Program-made: the position numbers and the translations under genes
The notes under the pieces: model-generated
Databases searched by the model: none
What the model was told of the DNA's origin: nothing
What the model saw: only the letters and a program-made list of their open reading frames with translations
DNA from: Casuarina equisetifolia
Lineage: Eukaryota; Streptophyta; Magnoliopsida; Fagales; Casuarinaceae
Length of the DNA: 64,000 bases
NCBI GenBank assembly: GCA_028551475.1
Contig: CM052355.1
Location: forward strand, 8,618,001-8,682,000
Reading direction: 5' to 3'
Shown: in pieces, positions 23,601-35,643 of the stretch
Layout: the number at the start of each line of letters is the position of its first letter
How positions within the stretch are numbered: the stretch's first letter is position 1

Positions 23601-24421
23601 CTTCTTATGGGAATATATATATCTTGGTGGCTGTTGGTTATGTGTCAAAATGGGTAGAAGCTGTAGCATTACCCACAAATGATGCCAGGGTTGTGGTTAA
23701 GTTCTTGAAGAAAAACATTTTTACCCGTTTTGGCACTCCTAGGGCAATCATAAATGATCGAGGGACACATTTCTGCAACAAACAATTTGAAATACTTCTA
23801 GGTAAGTACGGGGTCACTCACAAGGTTGTAACTCCTTACCATCCTTAGACTAGTGGGCAGGTAGAGATATCAAATAGGGAAATTAAGAGGATTTTGGAGA
23901 AAACTGTGAATGCTGCAAGAAAAGATTGGTCGATGAAATTGGATGATGCACTTTGGGCCTATAGGACAGCCTTTAAAACACCCATAGGGATATCTCCTTT
24001 TAGGCTAGTATTTGGGAAAGCATGTCATTTGCCAGTAGAATTAGAACATAAAGCATTATGGGCATTAAAATTCTTGAACTTTGACATGCAATGTGCAGGA
24101 GAAAATAGATTATTGCAGATGAATGAATTGGAGGAGTTGTGCAATGAGGCCTATGAAAATGCCTTGATCTACAAAGAGTGGACAAAATGATGGCATGACA
24201 AACATATATTAAGAAGAGAGTTTGAAGTGGGTCAAAAAGTATTACTTTATAACTCTCGTCTTAAATTGTTTCCAGGAAAGTTACGGTCTCAATGGGCTGG
24301 TCCGTTCACGGTCACCCAGGTGCTTCCATATGGAGTGGTAAAAGTTACACATGATACTCAAGGCCCATTTAAGGTGAATGGTCAGCGGTTGAAGCCCTAT
24401 TTTGACGGAGTTGACATGTAA
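20628..24421 (+). pseudogene. Athila-type pol (protease, RT, RNase H, integrase)
   Basis: Segments in order: protease with CDLGASINLMP (about 20970) and VPLILGRPFL; RT start KMQEVVKAKVIKLLDAGIIYP (to 21947); RT core 22004-22720 with the catalytic box FMDDFSVFG; RNase H 22775-23143 ([44 protein letters not shown]); integrase 23189-24190 with an HHCC zinc site ([16 protein letters not shown] to CDQCQRTG), DFMGPF and [10 protein letters not shown]-terminal part to 24421. Breaks: a stop and frameshift at 21945-22003, then single stops at 22718, 23141, 23846 and 24188. The single stops at 22718, 23846 and 24188 are each explained by one C-to-T or G-to-A change. The catalytic RT residues are intact. 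Confidence 0.92.
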
Positions 24422-26464
24422 GGGTCTACCATTAACCTCCATCCTCCTTGAGCAGCAACATTAGAGGTAGTTTGGCTACAAACTATAAAGCAAGCGCTTC
24501 TTGGGAGCCAACCCAAGCATCATTTTGTTAATCTTTTGGGGAGAAAGCTGTCACCATATGCTTATCACAACTCCATTTTTGGAAACTTACATTTAGGGGA
24601 GTTTTCCTTGTTCCTTCTTACTATTGCTTTATTTTCTTTTATCATTTAGGAGAATGCTTCATTTAAGTTTGGGGGTACTGTTATTGTTGGAAGTGTGTTG
24701 TTTTGTTTTGTTGGGTTGTGTTGGAGGTTATGTGTAATGGAAGTTGCTGTTGCGTTGGGAGTGTATTAGAAGTGCTTTTTGTTGTGTTTGTTTTGCTGGA
24801 AATGTTTTGTTAGAAGTATTGTGTTAAAATTTTTTGTTTTGTGTTAAATGTTTTGTTAGAAAGTCTATTTTTTTATATAAAATTTTTTTTTCTTGTGTTG
24901 GACCATGATTTCTATGATTGAATTCTTTATTGTGCATTTTTGGCGATTCTTAGGGAGATGTAGATTTTGTTTAAACTTGCAATTGTGGTATGATGTAAAT
25001 GTGATTCTGATTATGTTGATTCACTTATTGAGCACTGAAAGTTGGCATTTTCTTGAAATTGTGTGTATCTCTAGAGAACATTCATGTGAAGTGTGTGATT
25101 TTCTTGGATCTCACCCAGATCTTAGAATTTGCTTGATTTCCTCTTGAGGCGAAATCTTAGGTTGCATCTAACTAAGAAAATGATTTAGGCCATCTTTGGA
25201 TCGATTAAACCTTTCAAGCTAACCTTGTTTACTTATCTCCAGTTACCCCGTTGAGCCTTGTTCTTATCTTGATTTTGTTAAATGACACCTGCACATATAT
25301 CTCTTAGCCTTTTGATCAATTTGTCCTATTATCCTATTCCCATGAACATATTGACTTCTAGTGTGTAGAAGTTTATTTAAGCATGAGAGAAGTCGAGGGG
25401 AAGGATGTAGTATGGGAAGAAGTTGATTGCAATGATTGTGTGTAGTACAATTTGTAAATGCAAATGCAAATGAAAAAAAAAAAGAAAAAAAAAAGAAGCA
25501 TTTGCTTTAAGATGAAATAATCTCATTATTTTTTGTTAGATTCAAGCCACATAGTTCTCTAAAGGAGATTTTTGAGCATTATTATTGAATATCTTTGATA
25601 AGAGAGGATTGAGGTGGTTATAAGTGTAAATGCTTTTGTTTTTGCTTTCTCATTGCACATGTGATTATGGCCTTTATTAGTGTCAAAGCATTGTTGGACA
25701 AGAAAGAATGAGACTAAGTGGTGGTAGAAAGATCATCTTCATGGAGTAAAAAGGTTGAGAAGGGCTAGAGTTTTGATGAGATCCTAAAAAAAAAAGTAAT
25801 GTGTTCATGGGTTATTTGAGCTTAAATGACTTCCATCTTACCCTTAGCCCAACCTTACATTATAGGCTTATGAAAGTCCTATTGATTTTTGGTTAGATAA
25901 TTGACTTACATTAGTGGAGAGAGGAATGAAGAGCAAACCTATGAGATTTGGTTAAAGATTTTGAGATGTTGCATATTAACGTGGATCTATTTGGAGTACA
26001 TGCAATTGAGACAAAATGCGGACTTACACACACACACGTGGTTGACATAGTTAAGAGTCTATCTTACCTTATAAACCAATTGCATTGTTTGGATGAAAGT
26101 TATGTTTTCTTTGAATTGTTAAGTTGAACAATTATGAAAGAATATCATGGAAGGATTGGTTATATGTGTTGTTTTGTTCTTTTGCTCGAGGACGAGCAAA
26201 AATTTTAAGTTTGGGGGTGTGGCATTGTTGTTTAGGAATATCATGGAATGATTGGTGGTAGTGTTAGAATCTGTTGTTTAGTACTTTTTGTGTGTAATTT
26301 CTTGTGCTTTTTGTGAGTAAAATTTTTTTTTTATGTTGTCATAATATGTTATTTAGGGCTTGCTTAATGTTTTTTGTGAAAAATTTGTTTTTGTTTGGTG
26401 TTGTCATAATGTATTGTTTCGTTCTTTTGCTCGAGGACGAGCAAAATGTTAAGTTTGGGGGTGT
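24422..26464 (+). other. Athila-type 3' noncoding region
   Basis: About 2 kb between pol and the right LTR with no convincing env-like frame. It carries three copies of TAAGTTTGGGGGT (about 24667, 26206 and 26450), the last being the polypurine tract. A rearranged copy of this region lies on the minus strand at 54310-55900. Confidence 0.75.
26180..26464 (+). repeat. Duplicated hairpin plus polypurine tract before the right LTR
   Basis: Two copies (26180-26219 and 26425-26463) of a perfect 9-bp stem, TTTTGCTCG paired with CGAGCAAAA around a 4-nt loop, each followed within 15 nt by AAGTTTGGGGGTG. Only the second borders the LTR. Confidence 0.8.
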
Positions 26465-28148
26465 TGATAACTCTATTTTATATAGAGTTATTTTGATTAT
26501 TTTAGATGATAGTTAATATTATTTTAGTAGATTATATTTGTATTTTATTTTATTTATGCATATTTTGTTATTTTATATAGCAAACCCAAAATGAAAGAAA
26601 ATGAAGGAAATGAAGCAAAATTGGAAGGAAAAGAGAAGAGAAAAGAACTCACGTGAAATAAGCAATTAATCAAACACATGGAATAGCTAACAAGGGAAAG
26701 CATAGGAAAGCATGTGACTGAAACAGAAGAAAAAACGTGGGACCCAGAGGCTATTAGGGGGAGCTGGTCGTGAATTGTCGGGGGCATCATCGAGCGAGGA
26801 AATGAGTAGTGTGCGGGACCGAGGAAGTGAGAGAAAAGTCAGAGAAAAACAAAGAAAAAAGGAAACCGGTCGTGCGATAGCCAACCGATTCTCCCTGGTG
26901 GTGGAACCCAGAACGTTATCCAAGAATTCGGGTGTTTGGAACGTGCGAACACCGTCCAACTTCCGTTCTCCGATCAAGTTTTGAGCAAAATCACCATTCG
27001 ACGTTATTTCCGATGAAGAAGCACATTTTTCGGCCAAATCTGAGACTAGATCAGCAAGGAAGGACCATATCCAGCCATTAATAGAGAGTTCCAGTCATTC
27101 TGCAGCTGATTTGAGGCGATTCGTGCGGCGGTTTCCTGTGAGACGCGGTAAGGGCCGAGTGAAGATTTAGTTAGATCTACGCCGTTTGACGGCGAATCAG
27201 CTCAAGATTTTGGCAGATCGGCTCTCCAGGCATAATAAGCGGCAATTTCTAGAGGTTTTCATGAAGATCGACGGCGGCGTGTGGCGGCGTACGGCGGCAC
27301 GTATGGCGGCGTGTGAGCAGGAATTTCGCCACTCTTTTCAGACGGCTTCTTTTCTCCCCATGTGTAAAGTTGCACAAAAATTTCTTGAAAGGGACAACAA
27401 TTGGTGATAACTTTTTAGTTTGTTCTAATCTAGATGCTTTGTGTAATTTGTTGTATTATTTCTGTTTATTCTAATATTATGAACTAAAGTACTTTTGCTA
27501 GAGCTAAGATGTAGCCTAGTTAGCATGTTATGAGTTCCTTAGTTGACATATTATGCAAGACAATATATTTATGTGAGTTGTATGTTATTATTTTTAATGT
27601 GATTGAGTGATTAATCATCAATTGATCAATTTGATGTGCATATTTGAGACCGACAGGAGAGAATATGCAAATGCATCTTATAATACACAACCATAAATCA
27701 AATGTGGGTAGAGATATGCCATATTGATTGTGTGACTTTAATTGAAATATTCATTGACTTTAATACTCTTAGCTTATTTAATTCATATGCAGACTCACAG
27801 TGAATTAATAAGCTAAGTAGGTTTACTATACCTAGACATAGGATAGTGAATAAATTAGGAAATTTCATCATCTCATAAATATCATTGTTCTTGCAAGTAT
27901 TAAATTGTTGGAATTCATATCTACTAACTATGGTGAAATCAGAGGCTCTAGCATATTTAGCATATTTTATTAACTCTTTGGAAGTCAATTGCTTTAGTGA
28001 TTTTTCAATTTAGAACATCTTTTCATGATATCTTGCTAGATAAATTGTAGGATCAATTCATCACTAGTAATTAGTCAAGTTGATAACATTAATCCCTGTA
28101 GGATGATACTCATACTTATCATTATATTACTTGTTCGACATGTACACT
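26465..28148 (+). repeat. Athila-type right LTR, 3' end deleted
   Basis: Colinear with 17307-18989 but ends within TACACT (28143-28148), lacking the last about 24 bp that the left LTR has. The Copia-2 integrase resumes at once ([15 protein letters not shown]). Confidence 0.9.
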
Positions 28149-30590
28149 CCTCAACAAAATGGTGTTGTAGAACGCAAGCACCGTCATCTTCTCGAGGTTG
28201 CCAAAGCCCTAAAATTCCAAGCCTCTATTCCTGAAAATTTTTGGGGCGATTGTGTGGTTACTGCTGCTTACCTGGTCAATCGGATGCCTACTCGGGTCCT
28301 TCATGGGAAGACACCTTTTGAGCTACTATTTGAAAGCACCTCGATATTGGTCACCTCCGCGTTTTTGGTTGCTTGTGTTTTGCAACTACTGTGGGACATC
28401 GTGACAAGCTAGCTCCTCGTGCCACCCGTTGCATCTTCATGGGTTATCCTTCCCTTCAAAAAGGCTACCGTCTTTATGATCCAGCTACAGGTACCTTTTT
28501 TATCAGCCGTGATGTTGTCTTCTATGAAGATGTATTCCCTTTTAAGGATGTGCCTTCACCGGCGGCTGACATTGTGCCCCCCTCGGGTTCTCGACCATTT
28601 TTACCTGATGATTTGGCTCCATCACCACCACCTGTGGTCCTTATTGCGCCTCTAGTGCCTCCAGCGCCTCCAACGCCTCCAGCTCCTCCTTCACCCACTA
28701 TATCTGTAGGATCCACCCCAGTGCCTCCCTCTGCACCGCCTTCTCCATTACCGGCTTCCCCTGACCAACCTGACTCTTTGGTCTCCCCTGACGACTCACT
28801 GGCCATTGTCCCTTATGTCCCACCTCCTGCTTCGGCCTCGGCTCCTCCTCCTCGACGTTCTGGTCGTGCCACTCGGCCTCCTACTTGGACCAAGGACTAC
28901 CTTTGTTCTAGCGCTGAGCACATTGGGTCTCATTATCCCATCACCTCCTATGTCAGCTTTGCTCGTCTATCTCCAAATCATTTTTGCTACATCAGTCAGA
29001 TTTTTGATACCACCAAACCTTTTTGTTACCAGGAGGCCTCCACTGATCCCCGTTGGCAACAGGCCATGGAAGCTGAGCTCCGTGCCCTTGCCAATAATCA
29101 CACTTGGGATGTTGTTCCTTGCCCTGCTCATCGGCATCCCATTGGCTGCAAGTGGGTCTACATGATCAAGCATCGAGCTGATGGTTCTGTTGAGCATTAT
29201 AAAGCTCGTCTTGTTGCCAAAGGATACACCCAGAAAGAAGGTTTTGACTATCAAGACACTTTCTCACCTATCGCCAAGGCAAGCACTGTTTGTTCCTTCC
29301 TCGCCGTTGCTGCTTTTCGTGATTGGCCTTTGCATCAGATGGATGTTAATAATGCCTTTCTCCATGGTGATTTAGATGAAGAAATCTATATGGATCTCCC
29401 TCCGGGCCTTCGCAGACAGAGGGAGTCTCGGGTTTGTCGTCTTCAAAAGTCCCTCTATGGTCTCAAGCAAACTTCTCGGCAATGGTATGCTAAATTTACA
29501 TCAGCTCTTCTCTCAGCCAAGTTTCGCCAATCTCGTCACGACTATGCCCTTTTTACATGACACCAAGGTACTTCCTCTATATATTTACTCATATATGTAG
29601 ATGATATCTTGATTATGGGCAGCGATGCTTCCGCCATTGCCCGGTTCAAGTCCTACCTCCACTCTACCTTCCACATCAAGGACTTAGGGCCCTCCAAATA
29701 CTACCTGGGTATCGAGATTGCTCGGTCGGACAAAGGCATCTGCCTCAGTCAACGTAAATTTGTCTTGGAAATTATTTCTGAGGCCGGATTATCTGGTTGC
29801 AAACCTGCTATCATTCCTTTTGAACAGAACTTGAGTCTCACTACACCAGAATTCGATGTAGGAATGTCATCCTCAGAACAAGATCAACCACTCAAGGATC
29901 CTTCTAAGTATCAACGCTTAGTTGGAAAATTTATCTACCTTACTATAACGAGACCAGATATTTGTTATGTCGTTCACATTCTTAGTCAATTTGTGCATGC
30001 CCCGAAACAGTCTCATATGAATGCGGCTTTAAAGGTTGTAAAATATTTGAAGGGATGCCCAGGTCTTGGATTGCTCCTTTCTAGAGATTGCGACATGGAA
30101 ATGAAGGGATATTGTGACACTGATTATGCCATGTGTCCCATGAGCCGACGATTGACAACTGGTTTTGCCATAAAGCTTGGGAATTCCCTTCTGTCTTGGA
30201 AGACCAAGAAATAGTCAACTGTATCATTATCTTCTGTCAAATCTGAATATCGTGCCATGACTAAGACCGCCTGTGAAATTATTTGGTTAAGGGGCTTACT
30301 ACGTGACCTTGGAGTATGTATACGGCGTCTTACCCTACTTTTTTGTGACAATGATGCAGCTTTAAAACTCACAGCGAATCCAATAGTTCATGAGAGAACC
30401 TAGCATATTGAAGTGGATTGTCATTTTACAAGGGACAAAATTCAAGAAGGCGTCATCACGACACATGAGATCAACACCACGGAACAACCCACAGACGTTT
30501 TCACCAAAGCACTTTGTCATTGAAAACACACGTATCTATTGAACAAGCTTGGTGTGTTTGATGTTTACAAGCCTCCCAAACCACCAGCTT
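28143..30590 (+). pseudogene. Copia-2 integrase end, reverse transcriptase and RNase H
   Basis: Integrase continues [39 protein letters not shown], then a frameshift near 28345, then RATRCIFMGYPSLQKGYRLY. A proline-rich linker (28560-28850) leads to RT: WKLP-type QQAMEAELRALANNHTWDVV, GCKWVYMIKHRADGSVEHYK, QMDVNNAFLHGDL, a stop at 29558-29560, then YVDDILIMGSD (catalytic, intact). RNase H follows to about 30540 (SEYRAMTKTACEIIWLRGLL, FCDNDAALKL, HIEVDCHFTRDK) with stops at about 30212 and 30401. Confidence 0.88.
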
Positions 30591-30599
30591 GAGAGGGAG

Positions 30600-30852
30600 T
30601 GTTAGAGATACGTTAGCATATTTGGGAATTATTTCCTAGAATTGCTATGTTATTCTTTCCTTATAATTTTATCTCTTTAGGAAACTATTATTGTATATAG
30701 GAGATTATTTTCTTCCTTGTATTTGTATATTGTTTCCTTTTTAGTTTGCTCCTTACATTATATAAGAACCTTCATTTGTACAGTTTTTTTACACAAGTGA
30801 AAGCAATACAAGCCTTTCCCACAAATCTATGCCTTTTTTCTCTCTTGTGACA
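30600..30852 (+). repeat. Copia-2 right LTR
   Basis: 253 bp, TGTTAGAG to TTGTGACA, preceded by GAGAGGGAG and followed by the target duplication GGTAA. Confidence 0.95.
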
Positions 30853-31839
30853 GGTAATAGTCCCTGTTATGATAAGAAAAATGACAAATGAAGATGCAAG
30901 TATCGCACAAAGCCAGAGCCAGGTGTTTGGACCCAAAACGGCGGATATGGGTGCATTAGTTGGACGAGGCGTGAACTGCACGTATCTAATGACCTTATCT
31001 TCCTCGTTTCCTGGTTCTTTCTCTTTTGTTACAAAAGCTTAATTTGCAGCTGCAGTTTGGAAAGGTAATAGTGAGAGTTAGAGGCAGAAAGGATAAGATT
31101 GAGCATGGTGAGTTCAGAAGTGGTCCTGAAGGAGGCTATTAGAATCAAATGTGGAACTTTGCTATCCAACTTTGTGTTAGTAAAGATGTGTTCTCTGATT
31201 ATAGAGATGAAGGGTGTAATGCCACTGCCTCTGCACACCATCACAAGGGTATCGTGCCTGCAAAGGTTTAAACTTTTCGAAAAAAGGGGAAAAGTACTAA
31301 TTGCATGTCCCATGCACCTGCTTTGCTTTATTGAAGGTGCAAGGGCAAACCTTAAAAAATGAGGTGACGCTGGTCTGTAAGGTCCTTCAACAGAGACCTC
31401 GAGATGATCCACGGAAGAAGGCGAAGAAATCAGATCGTGGAGCTTTAAGGTCCAACTGCCGTCACTTTTAATGAGGACACTCAGATTTTCTCAATCCAAT
31501 TTACTACTGGAAGTAACCGAAAAAGGATGCCATTGCAGCTTGGAAATACTGGGCACGTTAATGAAGATTGTGCTGGTTGGATTAAAGTTCAAACCTACAG
31601 AAATAAAGTGGGTAAAACAACTTAACGTTATGATTCAAAATTGAAAGATATCCTCTGCCCAACCTTCCCAAGCTATTACCATCTTGTTTTCATCAACAAG
31701 AACCAAGACAACTCTAGTATCAAGAAACAATGTCCAGACGTATGGCAATGTAGTGGAAAACTGACGTTACCTTGACTCTTGGTGAAGTTGAGCTCAACTG
31801 CGCGACATGGTAAAATGCGGGCAGAAGTTAAACAAACTT

Positions 31840-32059
31840 TGTAAATTTGGAGACTGGTGAGTGAAGGAATGCTGTATTATATTAAATTACACTATACAAG
31901 AGATAGCCTCAATTTATAGGCTTGATTCCTAGTCTATTATGGGTTACAATAAATGGAAAATATTACATAATCATAAGAATATTTCATAATAAAACGTATA
32001 GCCTAATTAGGCTCCAAAGATTGTTGCTGCATATAAGTCTTGCCTTATAGGCACCAACA
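31840..32059 (-). repeat. Copia-3 3' LTR
   Basis: 220 bp; minus strand TGTTGGTGCC...TTTACA. The polypurine tract lies directly to its right (32060-32068). Confidence 0.93.
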
Positions 32060-35000
32060 CCCCCCCTCAAGCCGGAGATTTGTATAGATCAAATACTCTG
32101 AGCTTGGAAAGAAGGTGCTGATGCTAATTACTGCAAAGCGCCTTTGTCAATAGGTCAGCTGGCTGTTCTTTAGTGGATACGTGTTGTGTTGTTATATTAT
32201 CTTGCTAAAGTTTTTCTCTCACATAATGACATTCTACCTCGATGTGCTTTGGATGTTCATAAAAGATAGGGTTTGCAGCAATTTTCTCTGCAGCTTCATT
32301 GTCAGAATATAGTAATACTGGATGTGTCATGTGAAATCCAAAATTTTCAGTAAGCCAATGATCCAAATTATCTCACTTGTGGTGACCGGTGTGGCTCTAT
32401 ATTATGCTTTTGCTGATGAAAGAGATACTGTCAGTTGTTTCTTGGAACGCCATGAAATCAAAGAATTTCCAATCATAATGCAGAAACCTGTTGTGGATCT
32501 TCATGTCATGGGACATGTACTATAATCCAAATCACAAAATACTTTCATTTTGAATTGCGATGTGGAAGGAAAAATGAGTCCAAGTCCAGGACAACCCTTC
32601 AGATATCTAATCACTCTCATTGCTACCTTCATATGTGATTGTTTCGGAGCATGCATAAATTAACTGAGGAGTTGAACTGAAAAGGTGATGTCAGGCCTGG
32701 TAAGGGTCAGGTAGATCAATCTTCCAACCAATCTCTGATAGACGAAGGATCTTCAAGTTGTGGATCATTTATTTCTTCAGGTGAACTTTCATCATACTCT
32801 ACACTGGTGAATTTCTTGTTCCGTTCCATAGGAATGATTACAGGTTTGGAGCCTGCAAGGCCAGCTTCTAAGATTAATTCTAAAGCATATTTGTGCTGAC
32901 TAAGAGTAATACCTTCTGAAGATCAAGCAATTTCAATCCCAAGGAAAAACTTTGATGGACTAAGATCTTTCATAGAGAACGTGGAGTGAAGGTATTGCTT
33001 GAGTTCTGTGATTCCATTCTCATTGTTACCAATAATCAAAATATCATCAACGTATATCAACAATGCCATAAAGGAGCTACCTTGAGACTTGGTGAATAAT
33101 GAATAATCATGATGAGATTGAGAGAAACCGTGCTGAAGTAGAGCAAAAGTGAAAGTGGCATTCCACTAACGGGAGGTCTACTTCAATCCATACAAGGATT
33201 TTCGCAGTCGACATATCATGCGCTCCCCTTAAGTGTGAAATCTAGGAGGAAGCTCTATATAAACCTCCTCATAGAGATTGCCATGAAGGAAGGCGTTTTG
33301 AACATCCATCTGAAAAAGGGGCCAGTGATGTACAGAAGTAATGGTAATAATGAGGCGAACAGTGACATGCTTCGCAGTGGGGGAGAAGGTATCCTGAAAA
33401 TCAATCCTCTCACGTTGGCTAAAACCCTTGGCCATAAGGTGGGCCTTGTATCTCTCAATAGAACCATCAACACAATATTTCACCTTATAAACCCACTTGC
33501 AACCGATTAGACAACAATTAGGGGCAAAAGGACCACATCCCAAGTGTGATTAGCCTCCAAAACAGTGATCTCATTATCCATGGCAGTAACCCAATTGGGG
33601 TTGGTGACGGCTTTGTGAAAAGAAGTGGGTTCGGGGATGGCAGATATAGTGGCAATGAAGTGTTGGTATTGAAGGTGACATTGATGGAGAGAGACATAGT
33701 TGGAAATAGGGTAAAGAGAGGTGGAAAAGTATAAGGGAGAGTAGGGCAAAGGTAATCAGAGGTCCAAATAGGAGGGCGAGGGGTTTGGCTAGAATAATGA
33801 AGGGAAGTGTCAGAGGTAGTATTAGGAAGATCAAAAAGAGGAGGGTTAGAAGGAGGGTTGCATGAGATAGGGGTGGGAGAAGGTTCAACCAGAGGAGGAT
33901 GATTGGAGAGGTCAGGGACATCAACAGGCAGAGAGGATGAAGTATATGAATCATCAAACTGTAAAGCTAGATTTGAAAGGGCAGACGAGTTGGGCGGGGC
34001 CGGAGTAGTAGAGAAGGGGAAAATGTGCTCTTGAAAAATAACATCGCGACTCACAAAAAATTTATGTGAGGAAGGATCATAGAGGCGGTAACCTTTTTGC
34101 AAAGAAGGGTAACCCATAAAAATGCAAAGGGTGGCACGAGGATTGAATTTGTCATGATGACCAAGGGTTGTGGCAAAACAACGACAACCAAACACACGAA
34201 GGTGTTCAATGATGGGTGGTTTTCCAAATAGACGTTCAAAAGGACTGACACCATTGAGAGTGGAAGACGGAAGATGATTAATAATGTGGGTAGCAGTGAG
34301 GAGGCATTCCCCTCAAAATGGAGATGGGATAGAAGCCTGAAATATCAAGGCATGAGCCACATCAATGAGGTGGCGGTGTTTGCGTTTAACAACACCATTT
34401 TGTTGTGGAGTGTGAGCATAAGATGTTTCATGAACGATCCTGTGGTGAGAGAGGAAAGACTGACATTCATTTGAAAAAAATTCAGTACCATTGTCAGAAC
34501 GAATCCGTTTGACAAGGAGGCCAAATTAGGTACGGATGAGAGAGATGAAATGTTGAATTTTTTAGAAAACTTGACTCTTAAATTGTAGAAGAAATGTCCA
34601 GGTGGCCCTAGAAAAGTCATCAACAATGGTAAGGAAATAACGTGCATCGTCATGGGTGGAAGTCCGATGAGGGCCCTAAACATCCATGTGGACCAATTCA
34701 AAAATAGTGGATGTTTTAGTGTGACGATCGGGAAAAACCAATCGTGTTTGTTTGGCCAAAGGGCAAATGGAACATGAGAAATTGGAAGGACAAGAAATGG
34801 ATTTTCCATGAGTTAAATAATTTTTTAATGATGAGTGACCAAGACATTAATGCCAAAGAGAATAATTATTATTGATAAAAGAAGTGTTACAAACAAAATT
34901 TGAGTTGGGGGTACAAAAATTATCTTGGACGGAATGGAAAAAACGAGCAAAAGCTGAATGAAAATGCAATAGAATTAAAGCACAAAGAAAATAAAGACCC

Positions 35001-35624
35001 TGGTTAGCCCTGCCTAGCTCGATCAGAGCTCTAATCATACGGTCCTAAAAAACACAAAATTCATCGAAAAAAAAGTGCGACACAATTATTGTCACGGGTT
35101 AATTTTCTAATAGATAATAAATTATGCCGAAAACGAGGGGCATAAAGTATATGGGTGAGGTGTAAGGAGGGATTAGGGTTAAATGTGGCAATGTGGGTTA
35201 CAAGGCTCGTAGAGTGATCAGGGAGGGTAATTGATATTGGGGTGACATATGGATAATATGAATGAAAAATATTTAAGTCGCAAGCGATGTGGTCACTTGC
35301 CCCAAAATCAATAATCCAAGAAGTTGAAGTAGGTAAGTGAGATGAAGCAATACTTATAAAGGGGCTCGAATCAGTGGGGCCGGCTGGATTGAGGAGATGG
35401 AGGAGACATTGCTGTTGATCAGGGGTCAATTGAAGCCCATTGGACCTACCATATAAGCTGGGAGGGCTCGTTAAAGATGGGCCTGAAAAACCTGTACCAA
35501 AATTAAAAATCATGGGCGGGTTAGAAAAATGAGTAGGCCCGTGGGGGTGGTTATAGGCAAGCGGCCTTGAGGTCCCAAAACTAGGGGGCCCATGTGAATC
35601 ATGGGCTTCAACATTGTGGGCCAA
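32060..35624 (-). pseudogene. Copia-3 pol
   Basis: From right to left: protease remnant with WIIDFGASDHIACD (serine of the DSGA site changed to phenylalanine) at about 35290-35330; pre-integrase and integrase 33900-35000; integrase end GHHDKFNPRATLCIFMGYPS and YRLYDPSSHKFFVSRDVIF (34195 down); RT 33229-33543 (GCKWVYKVKYCVDGSIERYK, QMDVQNAFLHGNLYEEVY); catalytic YVDDILIIGN intact near 33040; RNase H remnants to 32300. Several frameshifts and stops, e.g. after the RT start near 33230, make it non-functional. Confidence 0.87.
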
Positions 35625-35643
35625 AGGTGCAGGCCTAGCTGGC

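Larger units (their letters stand above)
17307..28148 (+). mobile_element. Athila-type Ty3/gypsy retrotransposon nested in Copia-2
   Basis: LTRs at 17307-19012 (1706 bp) and 26465-28148 (1684 bp, right end lost). The primer site contains TGGCACCGTTGCCGGGGA (from about 19018), a type usual in the Athila/Tat branch. The polypurine tract AAGTTTGGGGGTG precedes the right LTR. Gene order is gag, protease, reverse transcriptase, RNase H, integrase. Wording such as MPFGLCNAPVTFQRCMM and FMDDFSVFGASFD supports the Athila lineage. The left insertion site is preceded by CTTGC. The matching right copy is missing because the right junction carries a deletion. Confidence 0.92.
13135..30852 (+). mobile_element. 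Copia-2: Ty1/copia element in FRO-B exon 7, carrying nested insertions
   Basis: LTRs at 13135-13388 and 30600-30852, both TGTT...GACA, with about six substitutions and one indel over 253 bp by eye. The target-site duplication is GGTAA at 13130-13134 and 30853-30857. The primer site TGGTATCACGAGC (13389-13401) follows the left LTR. The polypurine tract GAGAGGGAG precedes the right LTR. Without the two nested Athila-type insertions (15800-17048 and 17307-28148) the element is about 5.6 kb, a normal Copia length. Gene order is gag, protease, integrase, reverse transcriptase, RNase H. Confidence 0.95.

Noticed and set aside
24893-25147. 84-codon frame after Athila pol as a possible env-like protein
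   Set aside because: Short, no signal peptide or fusion-type features, and not preserved in the related copy at 54.3-55.9 kb.
32322-32525. 67-codon plus-strand frame with hydrophobic N terminus
   Set aside because: It is the antisense of the Copia-3 RNase H region.
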